64,000 nucleotides of DNA, from the NCBI RefSeq assembly GCF_021018895.1, contig NC_079364.1, positions 32,401,701 to 32,465,700 of the forward strand, read 5' to 3'. Of this stretch, positions 22,003 through 32,775 are shown piece after piece (the first letter of the stretch is position 1; the number at the start of each line of letters is the position of its first letter). The notes beneath the pieces were generated by a model that ran no database searches, was not told the origin of the DNA, and worked only from the letters and a program-made list of their open reading frames with translations. This DNA comes from Seriola aureovittata (Eukaryota; Chordata; Actinopteri; Carangiformes; Carangidae). Made by a program: the position numbers and the translations under genes.

Positions 22003-22427
22003 TGTCACGGTAAGGGTAAAGCTGGACCCAAATGCAACCACACAAGGGATTAGTGCAAAAACTGTTTTAATAACAAAAAGAAGTGACTACTTACAAACAC
22101 TGGTGAACCAACTGAACAGAAGCAGAAGCACGGGGAAACACAGGGGACAATAACAGCAGTCCAAAACAGGAGGAACCACAAGGGATAACAACAGATGAAC
22201 CGACACAAAGGGGGAGCACAGAGACTAAATGGACACAAGGGAGGCAAGGGTGATTGAACACAGGTGAAACACATTAGGGCGGGGCAGACAATCAACAAGG
22301 AGGGAAACAGGACAAAGACAGGAGGTAAAAACATCGAGACACACAAGGAAAATAACTAGAAAATAAAACAAGTAAAAATCCAAACATAATCTCAAACATA
22401 AAATGTCTGCCATGGCAAACCATGACA
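22003..22427 (-). mobile_element. LTR of the tgcatttgggtcc family (5' LTR candidate)
   Basis: Read on the minus strand it starts TGTCATGGTTTGCCATGG and ends ...TGCATTTGGGTCCAGC...CGTGACA, 425 bp, with attaaaac before the end. Its start matches the element at 40170 (tgtcatgg...acattttatgttt). The gag-like ORF follows its 3' side directly, as expected for a 5' LTR. Flanks do not form a target duplication, consistent with a truncated non-solo copy. No standard primer-binding site was recognised. Confidence 0.6.
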
Positions 22428-22738
22428 TGATCGATTATCAAAGAAATTTAACTATTTACTAGACTTGCATTCAAAGTTATTTTTACAGATTTTACTGTAA
22501 CTAAACATGGAAATAATAATTTACAAGGTAAAATTAACCCCAAAATTACTAAATTTAAAATTAGTTAATATGACCCAACATTTGGATAGAAATAATCAAC
22601 TAGTTCATGTGGTACAATTAACCTGGTATTGTACTAAAAATTACCCAGCATTTGGATTGATTTTTTAACTGATTTTGCTGGGTTAAATTAATACAGCCTG
22701 TAGTTGGTCCAATAGTTACCCAGCAGTGATGTTAAAAA

Positions 22739-23212
22739 CTACCCAGACTGGGTTGTTTCTAACCCAGCATTTTTGAATGTGTATGTGACATGTAAACCCT
22801 GTCCAGCCTGGCTGCACAAATCACCTGTTACTGACATGAAGTCCTTGGTCTTGATCCAGATCACTCTGCACAGTTTCCACTTCAGGTTGGTGGGAAGGTT
22901 TTTGTCTTTGAAGAATGATGCCATGACTTCTGTGTGATGTAGCCTCTCCACAAATTCATCGAGGACAAATATTCTGAAGCTAAAGTTTTACAACCTTTCA
23001 GTTTCTTCTCTCAGCTCTGTGTTTTCTGTTTGGAGCACGTCGTTCTCCACCTCATTCATTCTGATGGAAATCAGCTGTTCAACATCCACCAGTTTGTCTT
23101 TACACTCCTTCGGATGACTTCCAGCTGAGGCTGCAATTATCACCTGCTTCGCGTATTTCCTCATCCTTATTAATGAGCAGATTAAAACAGCAGATTGTGG
23201 TTGATTGGCCAA
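22739..23212 (-). pseudogene. Unidentified coiled-coil-like pseudo-ORF
   Basis: Two minus-strand ORFs (23212-22988 and 22951-22739) are in the same frame with one TAA (22988-22990) between them, giving about 158 codons. The middle is heptad-like and charged (VEQLISIRMNEVENDVLQ; ENTELREETERL). The end reads FFKDKNLPTNLKWKLCRVIW. No family recognised. A single in-frame stop in an otherwise open reading suggests a recent pseudogene or a processed copy. Confidence 0.3.
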
Positions 23213-24335
23213 CTGTGCACTGTCAGCTTCAACCCCTTTTTTTAGACATCTGAATTACTCCAACTCTGTTTCCACTCATTAAGTACTTCAAATAAATTCT
23301 TAGAACAAGTTCATTTTGGTCTTTAAATTACTTTAAAGAATTCAATCCAATCCAGTAATACAAAAAAAGTCCTCTATGGGTTTTTTCGGCATCCATAAAC
23401 ATAACTCAAAGAAGTTTAGTCAGTTTAGTTCACTCTCAAAACAGAAATCCACAAATCCCCCCAAAGGTCACAGTCATAAAGAAAAAGGAAAACAATTAGT
23501 CACCCACCTTCCAGCGACTCACGGTTACAGAGCGTTTAATACTCCTCCAATGGCCTCCAGGAAAAGAAGAGGGGAAATCTTTCTCCACTTTGTGAGCTAT
23601 CCAACACATGCACCAGTGACAAACTCAGACTTAATCCGGCCTTAAATGCAACAGTTAGGCTCACGGATGACACCTGTTGGTGTCAGACCCATACTGATTT
23701 TACATCAGATAGTGAAAGGAATGTCACAGGGCTGGACTGAGAGCAAGAAAAACAAGACCATTTCATTGGCTGACTGGACTGGTTGGTGAGGAGGTGAGTG
23801 GAAAAAAGACACAAATGGGCGATCATTTCTCAAAACATGACATTATGTGTATATTAGATTCTTGAAATAATTCTGAAAACAAAGTGCAAATACAATACAA
23901 TACAATAAATTCAGGTTCATGATACACAAAAAAATATAACCATGTTGCCCATAGTTGGGGTGATTGCCACAAGCGTCTGGGTGTCCCCCCACTCACTGCA
24001 ACTGGTAATGATGTCACATCTTTATCATGTAATTTTTACTTACACTGAGGTACTGTAAGAAGGAAAAACGACAGGAGTAACTTTACCAATAATTTCATCC
24101 TCAGTTACCAGCAGCAACAAGACTGAAGGTCTGCTGCAGTCACATTGTTTCAGGTTCAATGTTAACCCAGTAACTATCAGTGCAAACTCATAAAAAACAA
24201 CATGTTAGTAACGAGTTAAAAAGAGTTACTGCAGAACTGATGACTTCAATGAAACTTGTGAAAGTCAGAGTCAATTCTTATCAGAGCACAACGTGATCAG
24301 ATTCACCTGAACAGAAATAATAATAAGAGTAATAA
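23213..24335. other. Unannotated non-coding stretch
   Basis: Overlapping short ORFs, no motifs. An aatacaatacaatac run lies near 23890-23905. Confidence 0.35.
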
Positions 24336-24440
24336 TAATACATTTCATTTATAGGCACCTTTGAAGGTACTCAAGGACACCTTATAACACACGGTGAAAG
24401 ATAAAATGCAAGTACAAGGCATAAACTACAAAATAATCAG
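24336..24440 (-). repeat. LINE/SINE 3'-end-type repeat
   Basis: The block aataataatacatttcattt then ataggcacctttgaaggtac and actcaaggacacctta matches the inverse of a common fish LINE 3' end. Confidence 0.5.
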
Positions 24441-24489
24441 AAGAAAATAAAAATAGTGTGAAGACTTAATGTGGAACAGATAAGAGAAG

Positions 24490-25175
24490 AGATACAAAGG
24501 TATAGAGAGGAAAATTATGATGTGGACCCTGTAAAATTATGGGATGCTACGAAGACAGTAATTTGGGGAAAGCTAATCGCGATGACAACATCACAAAACA
24601 AGGACTAGCCAGAGGTTCGGTGGGTTTTACAACAAATTAAGGAAACATGGTGGGAGATAAATGAGAGCCTTAGGGGAGATACAGATTATGTAAAAACAAA
24701 TACTCCTGGACAGAAGCCTTCATCAACAACAAGCCTCAAATACAATCCACAGAATAACAGACCCTCAAACCAACCAACCATTACACAAGCCAGACGAGAT
24801 AGAGAATATGTGAAGAGTACTAATCCAAACCCACATCAGCTGAAGGAAAAACAAAAAGAAGCTTTATTAACTTGCTCCACCTGCCATCTACTGGTAAGGT
24901 AAAGGATGACACCATTATAGACAAAGACCCACCAATCATAGGGTAGTGAAGGGTTTCCATCAGAATGGTACAAAAGACCTTTCAAGAAGGAACTAACATT
25001 TTGTCCTGTTCCATGTGGTCCCTTAAAGGTGGTGCAGCTTTATGGAAGGAAGCAGTTATTATCATTTTACCTCAGGAATGTAAAAATGTAAGAAGCTTTT
25101 TCCCTCAACCATCAAGATTTGAGACTTTTGTGCCAGATCTGATCAATGAAGATCAAAGTGGATATATTAAGGGAA
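24490..25175 (+). mobile_element. L1-like LINE ORF2 fragment (RT region)
   Basis: Degenerate translation shows GFPSEWYKRPFKKEL near 24949 and, in the ORF starting at 24965, SWSL-type sequence followed by LINEDQSGYIKG near 25139. These are the D-G-F-x-x-E-(F/W)-Y-K and D-Q-x-G-(F/Y)-I-K-G blocks of L1/Tx1-type reverse transcriptases. Several frameshifts are present. The rest of the 205-codon ORF (after about 25180) is unrelated. Confidence 0.6.
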
Positions 25176-26884
25176 GTAAGCACAGGGACCGTCCACAAGT
25201 GAGATGGCCCAGTGCAGTACGCAGCATTCAGGTGAGAGCCTTTCACAATTTCCTCCACCGAAGAAGAAGTTTTAGTCTAAGAAGGTTTCAGACAAAGAAA
25301 GAGATTAAACCCAAGCATAGGTGGACTGAACATGGGGACTCCTGCAATCCTGGTTGGCCAGTGAATCGTCAAAACATCCATAAGATTTTTGAGTCTGGCT
25401 CTGTCAGTGTTATCTTGCGGCCGGTCCCATTAGATCAGTCCAAGGCTGAATTTCTTTCCCAGTCTGACCATGGAGCCAGTACTGGTCTGGTTTTACTGAA
25501 AAGAGAACCCTATGAGCTGCTAAAGGGTCCATCTGGACTCAGAACTGTTTTTTCCTCTCCTCGTATCTCATCGGTAACATGAATTAACGATAGAACTAAT
25601 GATGTCTGCTCTCTGCACTGTTTCACCTGTCCTCGTGATTCTCGTCCTCGCATACTCTTTTTGAAATAATCTGTGATTTGAGACATTTCAGCAAAAATAA
25701 AAACATACACGATGGGATGCAACGTCAATTTAGGGAAACTTTCCATAATCTGGGTGTGCTTGGGTGTAAAAGAGATAATATTCACTTGTTTTTAAGAGCC
25801 ACAAAATCAGGTCGCCGCCTCCTTCTGCAAGCAGAAAATCTAGCGTGTTTGTATTCTTCTTCTTTGGCAATTTCAAATGGCTCTGCCTGATATACGGATT
25901 ACAATAGAGCGCAGTTACAAACTTCAAATCAATTACAAATAAATAAATCGAGTACAGAGAAAACAAGTAGGCCTTCTAGAATTTTGTTTGGAGGCGGAGG
26001 CAGAAATTTGACGGAGGCGGCCGCCTCGCAATTCTCTATGCATGAAAAACCGTGTGCACAGGGTAGTCTGATAGACTTCCAGTTCTCTGTTGTGCTGAAA
26101 GTTGAGTCAAGCAGACCCCAGCTTGTCTGCTTACATCTATGAGGTTTATTGTTATTCGGGTTTTGAAGTCACTGTATTTTTTCTGTATTAAACCAGATCA
26201 GGATTTTTCCCTAACTTGAACCAGAGTCTAAACAAAACGACGGACAGGACAGACTGGATGTGACAGTCTACCAGCCAGTCCAACCACCTCCTAATGACTC
26301 TGAAAAAGCATGTTGCCTCTGCATGTTGACAATAAAAAAGGTACCCAGTCCATTAAAAAGTGACATCAAGGGGTCCTGACCAATTGTCTGAATGAATCTT
26401 GAGAGAGAGCGAACCGTCTTGAATAGGGAATGCAACCACAGAGGTATCAATCAGGGCACAAGTACACTGTCTTTGACATCTTTAAGTCTGGCACATCCAG
26501 TGTCCAGGGACAGCTCTTAATGCCTTTCACTGCCATGAAGCAGTGGTATTAGAACAAAGCCATTTTCATATGTAAGACATACTGCTTTCTTCCTCAAGTC
26601 CTTCTGCTCAATGAGCTTTCGTTTTCCATTTCTCCTTTCATCCCTTAGAAATTCTATGTTGATAAGTCGAGGGTCACATGGACTGTCAAAGAAACTCTAA
26701 AGAAGGGGTGCTGAAAGTATTTACTCTTAAGATCTACTTTAAAACTTTTCAACATCACAAGAACTACCAGTCAAAAAAATCCCCAACTCTGACCTGTGGT
26801 GAGTTGCATTTAAGCTACTGTTACACAGCAGACACAGTCTACATTTCAGAAAAGGGAGTGATTACCAGTTCAATGGAAGGAGGA
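25176..26884. other. Unannotated; read-through ORF to 25582
   Basis: The ORF continuing from the L1 fragment to 25582 is of unknown origin (HRDRPQVRWPSAVRSIQ...). A GC-rich ggaggcggccgcctc palindrome lies at about 26013-26028 in otherwise AT-rich DNA. No gene recognised. Confidence 0.3.
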
Positions 26885-28560
26885 TGCTAGTTTCTCATAA
26901 TCGGGTGTAGCAGCTGGTGGCAAGTCTCAAGCAGGTGGAGAGGTGGTCATCTGTCGTGGTGGATCTGAACTTAGCCTTTACAGTTTTCATGTGCTAGAAG
27001 ATAGATTGACATAGGTAGGTCAAACCAAACATGGCTGCCAGGCAAAAGGCACATCTCCTTATGTTAGGATACTTCTCCTCTGAGAGCAAATGCCAGAATT
27101 CACGCTTGATGTCTGCAGATGCCCTGTGATTCATCTGAACGTCATTCTGAAGAGTGAGAATTCTCCACTGCAGTAGTGTCCAGTAGGAAAAGGGTTCCCA
27201 CTTGGCAGCAATGTCATCCTGATCTATGTCCGTGCCAAAGGGGAAACACATGCATGTGGCAACTGGCTCCAGTGATGCAAAGTCTGTGAAACATCTTTCA
27301 AACTCGGGTGCAATGCTCTTTACTTGCTCAATGTAACGAGCACTGTCGCGCTGAGCTGCATCTTTGCCCTGATGCTGAAGTTCTACAAACATGCTTTCAA
27401 AGAAGCGCAGGTCCTGGCATTGCAGCTTGGTTGAAAGTAGATGGAGCTTGAAAGTGTTGACATCATGATTATGTAAATTATTGTTATTTTTTTCCTGCAA
27501 CTCTAAATTCAGTTCATTCAGAGTGCCAGTCAAGTCAGTGATAAATGCCAAGTCCATGAGCCACTGCTCATCATCCAGCTGGGTGTACAGAGCATCTTTA
27601 GACTGCCTGAGAAAATCTTTCACTTCAGGCAGCTTCTGCTTTGGATGGTGTTCGGAAACTTCATGGCAACATCCATCACGTCTTTTATATTCAAAACCTT
27701 ACCACACAAAGCTTGTCGGTGGATGATGCAGTGATAAAGGATAAAGTCTGGGTTAGAATTGTACCATTTACACAAGGCAACAAAACCATTTGCACAACCT
27801 ACCATGGCTGGGGCCCCGTCCGTGGCAATGGAGACAAGTTTAGAGATAGGCAGGTTGATTTTGTCCACTAACTCCATGAAGGCTTGGAAAATATCCTCCC
27901 CCCATGTATGCCCTTTCAGAGGCAAAATGGCGAGTGTCTCCTCTTTGGCACTCATGTCATCAAACACCATTCTGATGAAAATACACAACTGTGCCACATC
28001 TGTAATGTCTGTGGACTAATCAAATTGAAGAGATAAACACAACAGTCGATATCCTTTTTAAGTTGATCCTTGAGGTTTTTGGTGATGTCCTTGCAGCGTT
28101 GTGTTACTGGACAACTGGATGTCCTTGACCACTGCCATGATTTCAGATTTATTTTCAAAATCTCTGAACAGCGAGTCTGCAGCCTCCAGAAATGCCTCCT
28201 TCACCATGTCACCGTCTTTGAAAGGCTTTTTATGTTACAGAAGTATGTGACTTACTCGATATGATGCAATGGTGGCTGCTTTTCCCCTCATATTGGGCCT
28301 CGTGAAAATGGACGGTTGTGCTGCTAGTTGAGATTTCAGTTCTTTAATCTTACTCTACTTACTCTGTAGCTCACTTTTGGCTAGAGAATCCCTCTCATAG
28401 GTTTTGTGCATGGTTTTAAAGTGCCTTTCCATGTTGCCCTTCTTTGCTAGCATGACACAAGCTTTGCATATCAACCACACACATTTTGAGTTCGACATGA
28501 CGAAGAAAAAATCCTCCTCCCATTCTGTGTGAAAATTGTAGCTCTTCTGTTTCATTATCC
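26885..28560 (-). pseudogene. BED-finger hAT transposase pseudogene (GTF2IRD2/ZBED-like)
   Basis: Reading leftwards from 28555: a BED-type zinc finger (LICKACVMLAKKGNMERHF, two Cys and H-x4-H); a middle part with RPNMRGKAATIASYRVSHIL; the catalytic block around 28016-28030; ATDGAPAMVGCANGFVALC near 27825; then, after a frame change at about 27620-27650, LDDEQWLMDLAFITDLTGTL near 27555; and the hAT dimerisation tail to about 26885. A TAG at 28016-28018 replaces the residue after the catalytic Asp. Relative to related transposases, a block of perhaps 80 residues is missing near 27640. A second stop lies near 26995. The element is dead. Terminal inverted repeats were not found. Confidence 0.8.
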
Positions 28561-28605
28561 ATTATTTTTGTTTTGCTCCGCTCTAAACTGTCAAGGTGCT
28601 ACACA

Positions 28606-28606
<1 letters not shown>

Positions 28607-28679
<73 letters not shown>
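28607..28679. repeat. (CA)n microsatellite
   Basis: About 36 uninterrupted CA units, between the hAT relic and an LTR-like block. The poly-Thr/His ORFs here are artefacts. Confidence 0.97.
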
Positions 28680-28681
<2 letters not shown>

Positions 28682-28685
28682 CATC

Positions 28686-29058
28686 TGTCCTCTTTTCCTT
28701 CACAAAGACAGCTGAACCCAAATGCAGACACAAGAGGCGCTGGTTAGTCCAAAAACAAGTATCTTATTTAAACAAAAAGGTAAGGGAATGGTGGCTAGTG
28801 GAATCCAGGAGGCAAGTGAACTCACTGGCTGGCTCGGGCGGCAAACAAGGGCTGGCTGACTGGAGGAGATCCTGGAGGGGGGAAGACAGTGTGTCATGTG
28901 ACACACTAGGGTGGGGAAAACTGTCACACTGGAGGGAAAACAAGACAAAAACAGGAAGTAATACAACAGTGGACATACAAGATAGGTTATTTCAAAATAA
29001 AACAGGAAATAAACAAACATCCAAACATAAAGTCAATAGAAAGGGGCAGACCACAACA
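28686..29058 (-). mobile_element. LTR-family copy, degraded
   Basis: Minus-strand reading ends ...TCTGCATTTGGGTTCAGCTGTC, the shared terminal motif of the family at 22.0, 40.8, 57.1 and 63.0 kb. The opposite end is near 29058 (ccacaaca). Ends are eroded and no target duplication is visible. Confidence 0.45.
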
Positions 29059-30494
29059 TTCACAGTCACATGATACACCCACAACTCAGAACACACAACC
29101 ATCATCAAGATCCACAACAGAGTCAGTGAGCTACAGATGCTGTGAGTGAGTGTTCACAGTGACCACAGGGCCAGTCTGACAGTTATCTGAAACACCTGAA
29201 CACTGATGATGAGGATAAACAGACAATATCATCAAATGGCTATGTATTAATACGCCACTGAAAATAGTCCCTTACATATGCTCTATGCCCTCCTGTTTGA
29301 TGAAAACAGCAGCTGTTTGAATGAAACTACATATCTTTGAGGAGTTTTTAAAGACTTATGTCTTCATTAGCCAATCAATGAGCTCACAGCTGAGAGACAG
29401 ACAGAGGAGGGAAGTCAGTACTGAAGTGGACTAATACACTTCCTGGTATTAGGTAGCATGTCCATGTTTATATTTTGTGTGCTGTGCGATACTATTCAAA
29501 TCAATATCATGAGGGTTTTTGTCAAATATCAATCACAATCACATGTAAAATAATCAGTGTTAAATACAATGATGTGTGGACAGAAGCTGTTAATGGAGAG
29601 AGTCTCATGTATTTTATGAGGAACTCAGGATTAAAACACAATTACTTAACAAAGTTGTAACAGGCCTGACTTACTGCCTCTGCTGTAACATATAGTTATT
29701 TTACAGTCTGATAGCTCATTGTTATTCTAATTCGCACCATTAAAATGTTATGGCCAGTGATCAAATTCCCTGTGGGGAGATGGATGTGAAATGTATGCAG
29801 TCTATATGGAGCAGCATTCAGAGCTGCCTGAGGTTTTAATGCCCACACTCATCTACTCTGAGTAAGAGTCAGTGACCCCTTTTTACTAATTAGGATTACA
29901 TAATTACACAAGGCCTTTCACATCTCCACTCGGGGTCCCATCCTCCCTCTTTAACAGGCACAACACTGCAAATTAATTAGTATTCAGCGCTTCTCTCCAG
30001 CAGCCTCTGTCTGCTGCAGGCCTGATCTCACCGCTGCTGCACGACGTGAAGACGATCAATCACTCACATGTTTGTGTGAATAGAAATCCAGACATTTGAT
30101 CAGGCATCAGTGAAATGCTCTCTCAGTAATAAATGATTCGACCTGAGAGGAGTTCTCAGTGGGTGGTATCGACTGACCCCTCCCCCAGAGTGAGAATAGA
30201 TGAGAGGAGGGGGGTGAGCCGTAGCACAGTCAGATATGTGAGGACCAAAATGAGAGTGTGAATGGTCACAATGGAAGTGCTGCCATCGAGCTCCCATCAG
30301 GACCAATTCATGTGCTGCTGTTTCATCATTGTCAAATGTAGAGAGTTCAATCACATCCTTCACCTCAGCTGACACTGAACCTCATACATCTTTACATGGA
30401 GACATCATTTGTTTGAAATCATTCTGAAGACGATCAAACAGCTGGAACAAAGATCTTCCCGGACACCTGTAGAAAAACATTTTCTGCTAATTCT
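29059..30494. other. Non-coding; CNE-like island at about 29690-30090
   Basis: No supported ORF. The part 29690-30090 is free of simple repeats. It carries homeodomain/OTX-type words (ctaattaggattaca, aaattaattagt) and reads like vertebrate conserved non-coding DNA. This is an impression from composition; alignment is needed. Confidence 0.3.
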
Positions 30495-30705
30495 CATGCA
30501 GTCCTCATGCAGTCCACATGCAGTCCACATGCAGTCCACATGCAGTCCTCATACAGTCCACATGCAGCCCACATGCAGTCCCAATGTAATCCTCATACAG
30601 TCCTCTTATAGTCCACATGCAGTCCTCATGCAGTCCACATGCAGTCCCAATGTAATCCTCATACAGTCCTCTTATAGTCCTCATGCAGACCTCATACAGT
30701 CCTAG
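30495..30705. repeat. 12-bp minisatellite, catgcagtccac
   Basis: About 17 tandem units of catgcagtcc(a/t)c and variants (catacagtcctc, cttatagtccac, aatgtaatcctc). A higher-order block cccaatgtaatcctcatac then agtcctcttatagtcc occurs twice. It encodes a repetitive HMQSTCSP-type ORF only because the unit is a multiple of three. Confidence 0.95.
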
Positions 30706-31300
30706 TCAAACCAGGAACTTCTGCGCCCTGACCACTCAGCTATCAGGTCTCCCACTTCATGGTGAATGTATATGTACAGTAGTTGCTAGGTAATACAGTA
30801 TTGGGCACTGTTGTACCTGTTTTCATACATTTACAGACACAGGATTAGACATAACCAGGAAGAAAACAGAAAAGCAGTAGGAGGAAACAAACTGAGTTTT
30901 ATTTGAAACTATTAAATTCTACATTAGACGTGCATTTTCACATAAACCAGGACAATTTGTGTCCCGGGAAAGAATATTAATTTTCCGGGACAGTCGCTCA
31001 AAAACGAGAACAATCACAGGCAAACCAGGACGGGGGCAATCCTACAGAGGACATGTTGTTCTGGAACTGAACTCAACATAAAATACAGAGCTGCAGAACT
31101 GATTTGTATAAAGAGAATACCTCAGTCACACAAACACAAGAACTGTCCCACTGTGTAGAAGAGAAGAAGAAGAGATGAGGTCATTAACATTAACAGATCC
31201 AGTCAAAGCTGAGACGATGAAAACCATGAAGGAGATCTGACATTTCTGTTTGTTTCATGTGTTAATGTGACACATGACAAAGATCCTAAACACACATCAT
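30706..31300. other. Non-coding with a gtcccgggaaa palindrome
   Basis: At 30961-30991 gtcccgggaaa and tttccgggac form an inverted repeat around a 10-base AT spacer, possibly the end of a small DNA element. Nothing else recognised. Confidence 0.35.
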
Positions 31301-31466
31301 TGTCATGTGCTTCCTTTTAGTTTCCTCTTCAATGTTCCTGCGTTTTTCTCTTAGTTTTCTGTCGCTGGTTTCCTCGCCGCCCCAGACTCTTGTGTTTTCT
31401 TTATCAAATAAAACAGTACCAGCTCTCTCTGTTTGTATTTGGGTCCAAAAGTCCTGAACCGTGACA
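31301..31466 (+). mobile_element. LTR-family copy, internally deleted
   Basis: Starts tgtcatgtgcttcc, has tttatcaaataaaac then gtatttgggtccaaaag and ends gaaccgtgaca. This is the same end motif as the other family members but only 166 bp long. It abuts a LINE 3' end. Confidence 0.5.
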
Positions 31467-31469
31467 GAG

Positions 31470-31765
31470 CTTCCTTGACAGGGTGTTTGAGCTCAGCCTC
31501 AGAGACCAGGAAAGGAGCTCAGACATCCAGGGGGAGCCTGAAGGCGAACAGATGCAGCTCTACGTTGTAGGATCCAGGTGTAGGATCCAGGTGAGGTGGT
31601 TGGGGGTGGTATTAGTAGGCCCCCCTTTCTGGAGGGGTACAGAGCAGACCCCCTACAGAGAGCGATGGGGATCCTTCATCTGGTCTGGGATCACAGGATC
31701 TCCCAGGAAGAGCTGAAGGATGTGGTTAAGGAGAGAGATATTTGGACTACTTCACTGACCTGATG
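31470..31765 (+). mobile_element. LINE 3'-terminal fragment
   Basis: The text from about 31490 to 31765 follows the ending of a common fish CR1/Rex-like LINE: aggtggttggggg, gatcacaggatctcccaggaagagctga, gagagagatatttggac and a terminal gatggatgg. RT coding is not preserved here. Confidence 0.55.
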
Positions 31766-32394
31766 GATGGTGGACCTGTCCCACGTCTGTGGGCTCCATT
31801 CAGGTCAACCTGACAGGAGGAGTCCAGATGTGATGCTGGTTCTCCTCAGTGCAGAGGTGCAGCTGATGTCTCTGAAGACGTCCCAGACCCCACAGAAACA
31901 TATAAAGACAAACTTTTTATTATTCTGGTCAGCAGCTTGGGATTATAGATTATTGGAATCTATAGTCAACGTCAGTCTCTTCACCTTCAGCACCAACACC
32001 ACAGTCTGTTCATTCATGTCTAGATCGGGATAAAAGCAGATGAGGAGTGATGAAGAGGGAGGGTTTGTGTCAGAGCTCTGCTGTCAGACACTACCAGTGT
32101 CAGACTTAGAACTGGTGAGTACACAAACTGATTATTACTTCACTCCCACACTGACTCACTCAGCTGAGGGATACTGACTAAAGGACAGTGAATCAATATT
32201 AGAGCACAGCCAATTATGACCCAACTGATTGCATTTTGTAAGTCAATGGACTAAGTGGTCTTCAATAAGCCAGGGAAATGCTGCATGTATGTGATCCAGA
32301 GGAGGTGACTGGAGAACTGGTTCTTTAAAGATGACGGGAATTAAAATAATTCACCTCACTGCACAAACTCTGTATATTCATCTGTACTGTGGTG
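31766..32394. other. Unannotated non-coding stretch
   Basis: An 88-codon + ORF (31767-32033) has no recognised motif. No repeat identified. Confidence 0.35.
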
Positions 32395-32775
32395 TTTAGA
32401 TAACAACTCTCTACTGAGGTTGGCCATTTTTGTATTAGCCGAGAGTTTACCAAAAACTGGAGCTGGCTGCTTGAGTCTGGCTCCAACAGTGAGTCAGTCC
32501 CCATAGACTCCCATGTTAAAATGTCCAACTTTACAGCAGAAATAAACATGTTTACAGCCTGGTACAAAAACTGTTTTGGTCTCTAGAGCTAATTTCCTCC
32601 TTCATGACAGCTGTACAGGGGGGAATTTTTACTTGCTCATTTAAATCTTATTAAGGCTTAAGGTTCTGAGTGGCAGGTGGTTGAGCGTACAAGCTGGCAT
32701 GAACTGAAGTCTCGTCTCCACACTCACCCTTCCTTCTTGACCATTTTTGTATTAGCCGGGAGTTTGGCGGAGTCA
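32395..32775. repeat. Non-autonomous dispersed repeat, copy 1
   Basis: Shares gtctggctccaacagtgagtc, agaaataaacat.tttacagcc and tggtacaaaaac with 45345-45492, and ctaattt.ctc.ttcatgac with 36596-36770. Within it, ccatttttgtattagcc occurs twice (about 32423 and 32741). It resembles a dispersed non-autonomous fish DNA repeat. Confidence 0.6.

Noticed and set aside
24965..25582. 205-codon ORF as a single host gene
   Set aside because: Its first third is L1 reverse transcriptase and the rest is unrelated, so it is a chance read-through across a repeat edge.
28529..29073. 72- and 166-codon ORFs with poly-Thr/His
   Set aside because: They cross the (CA)n tract and continue into an LTR-like repeat; no domain features.
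30409..30705. 98-codon repetitive ORF, or CRISPR-like array
   Set aside because: Units are a continuous 12-bp tandem repeat without unique spacers; the ORF is a by-product of unit length.
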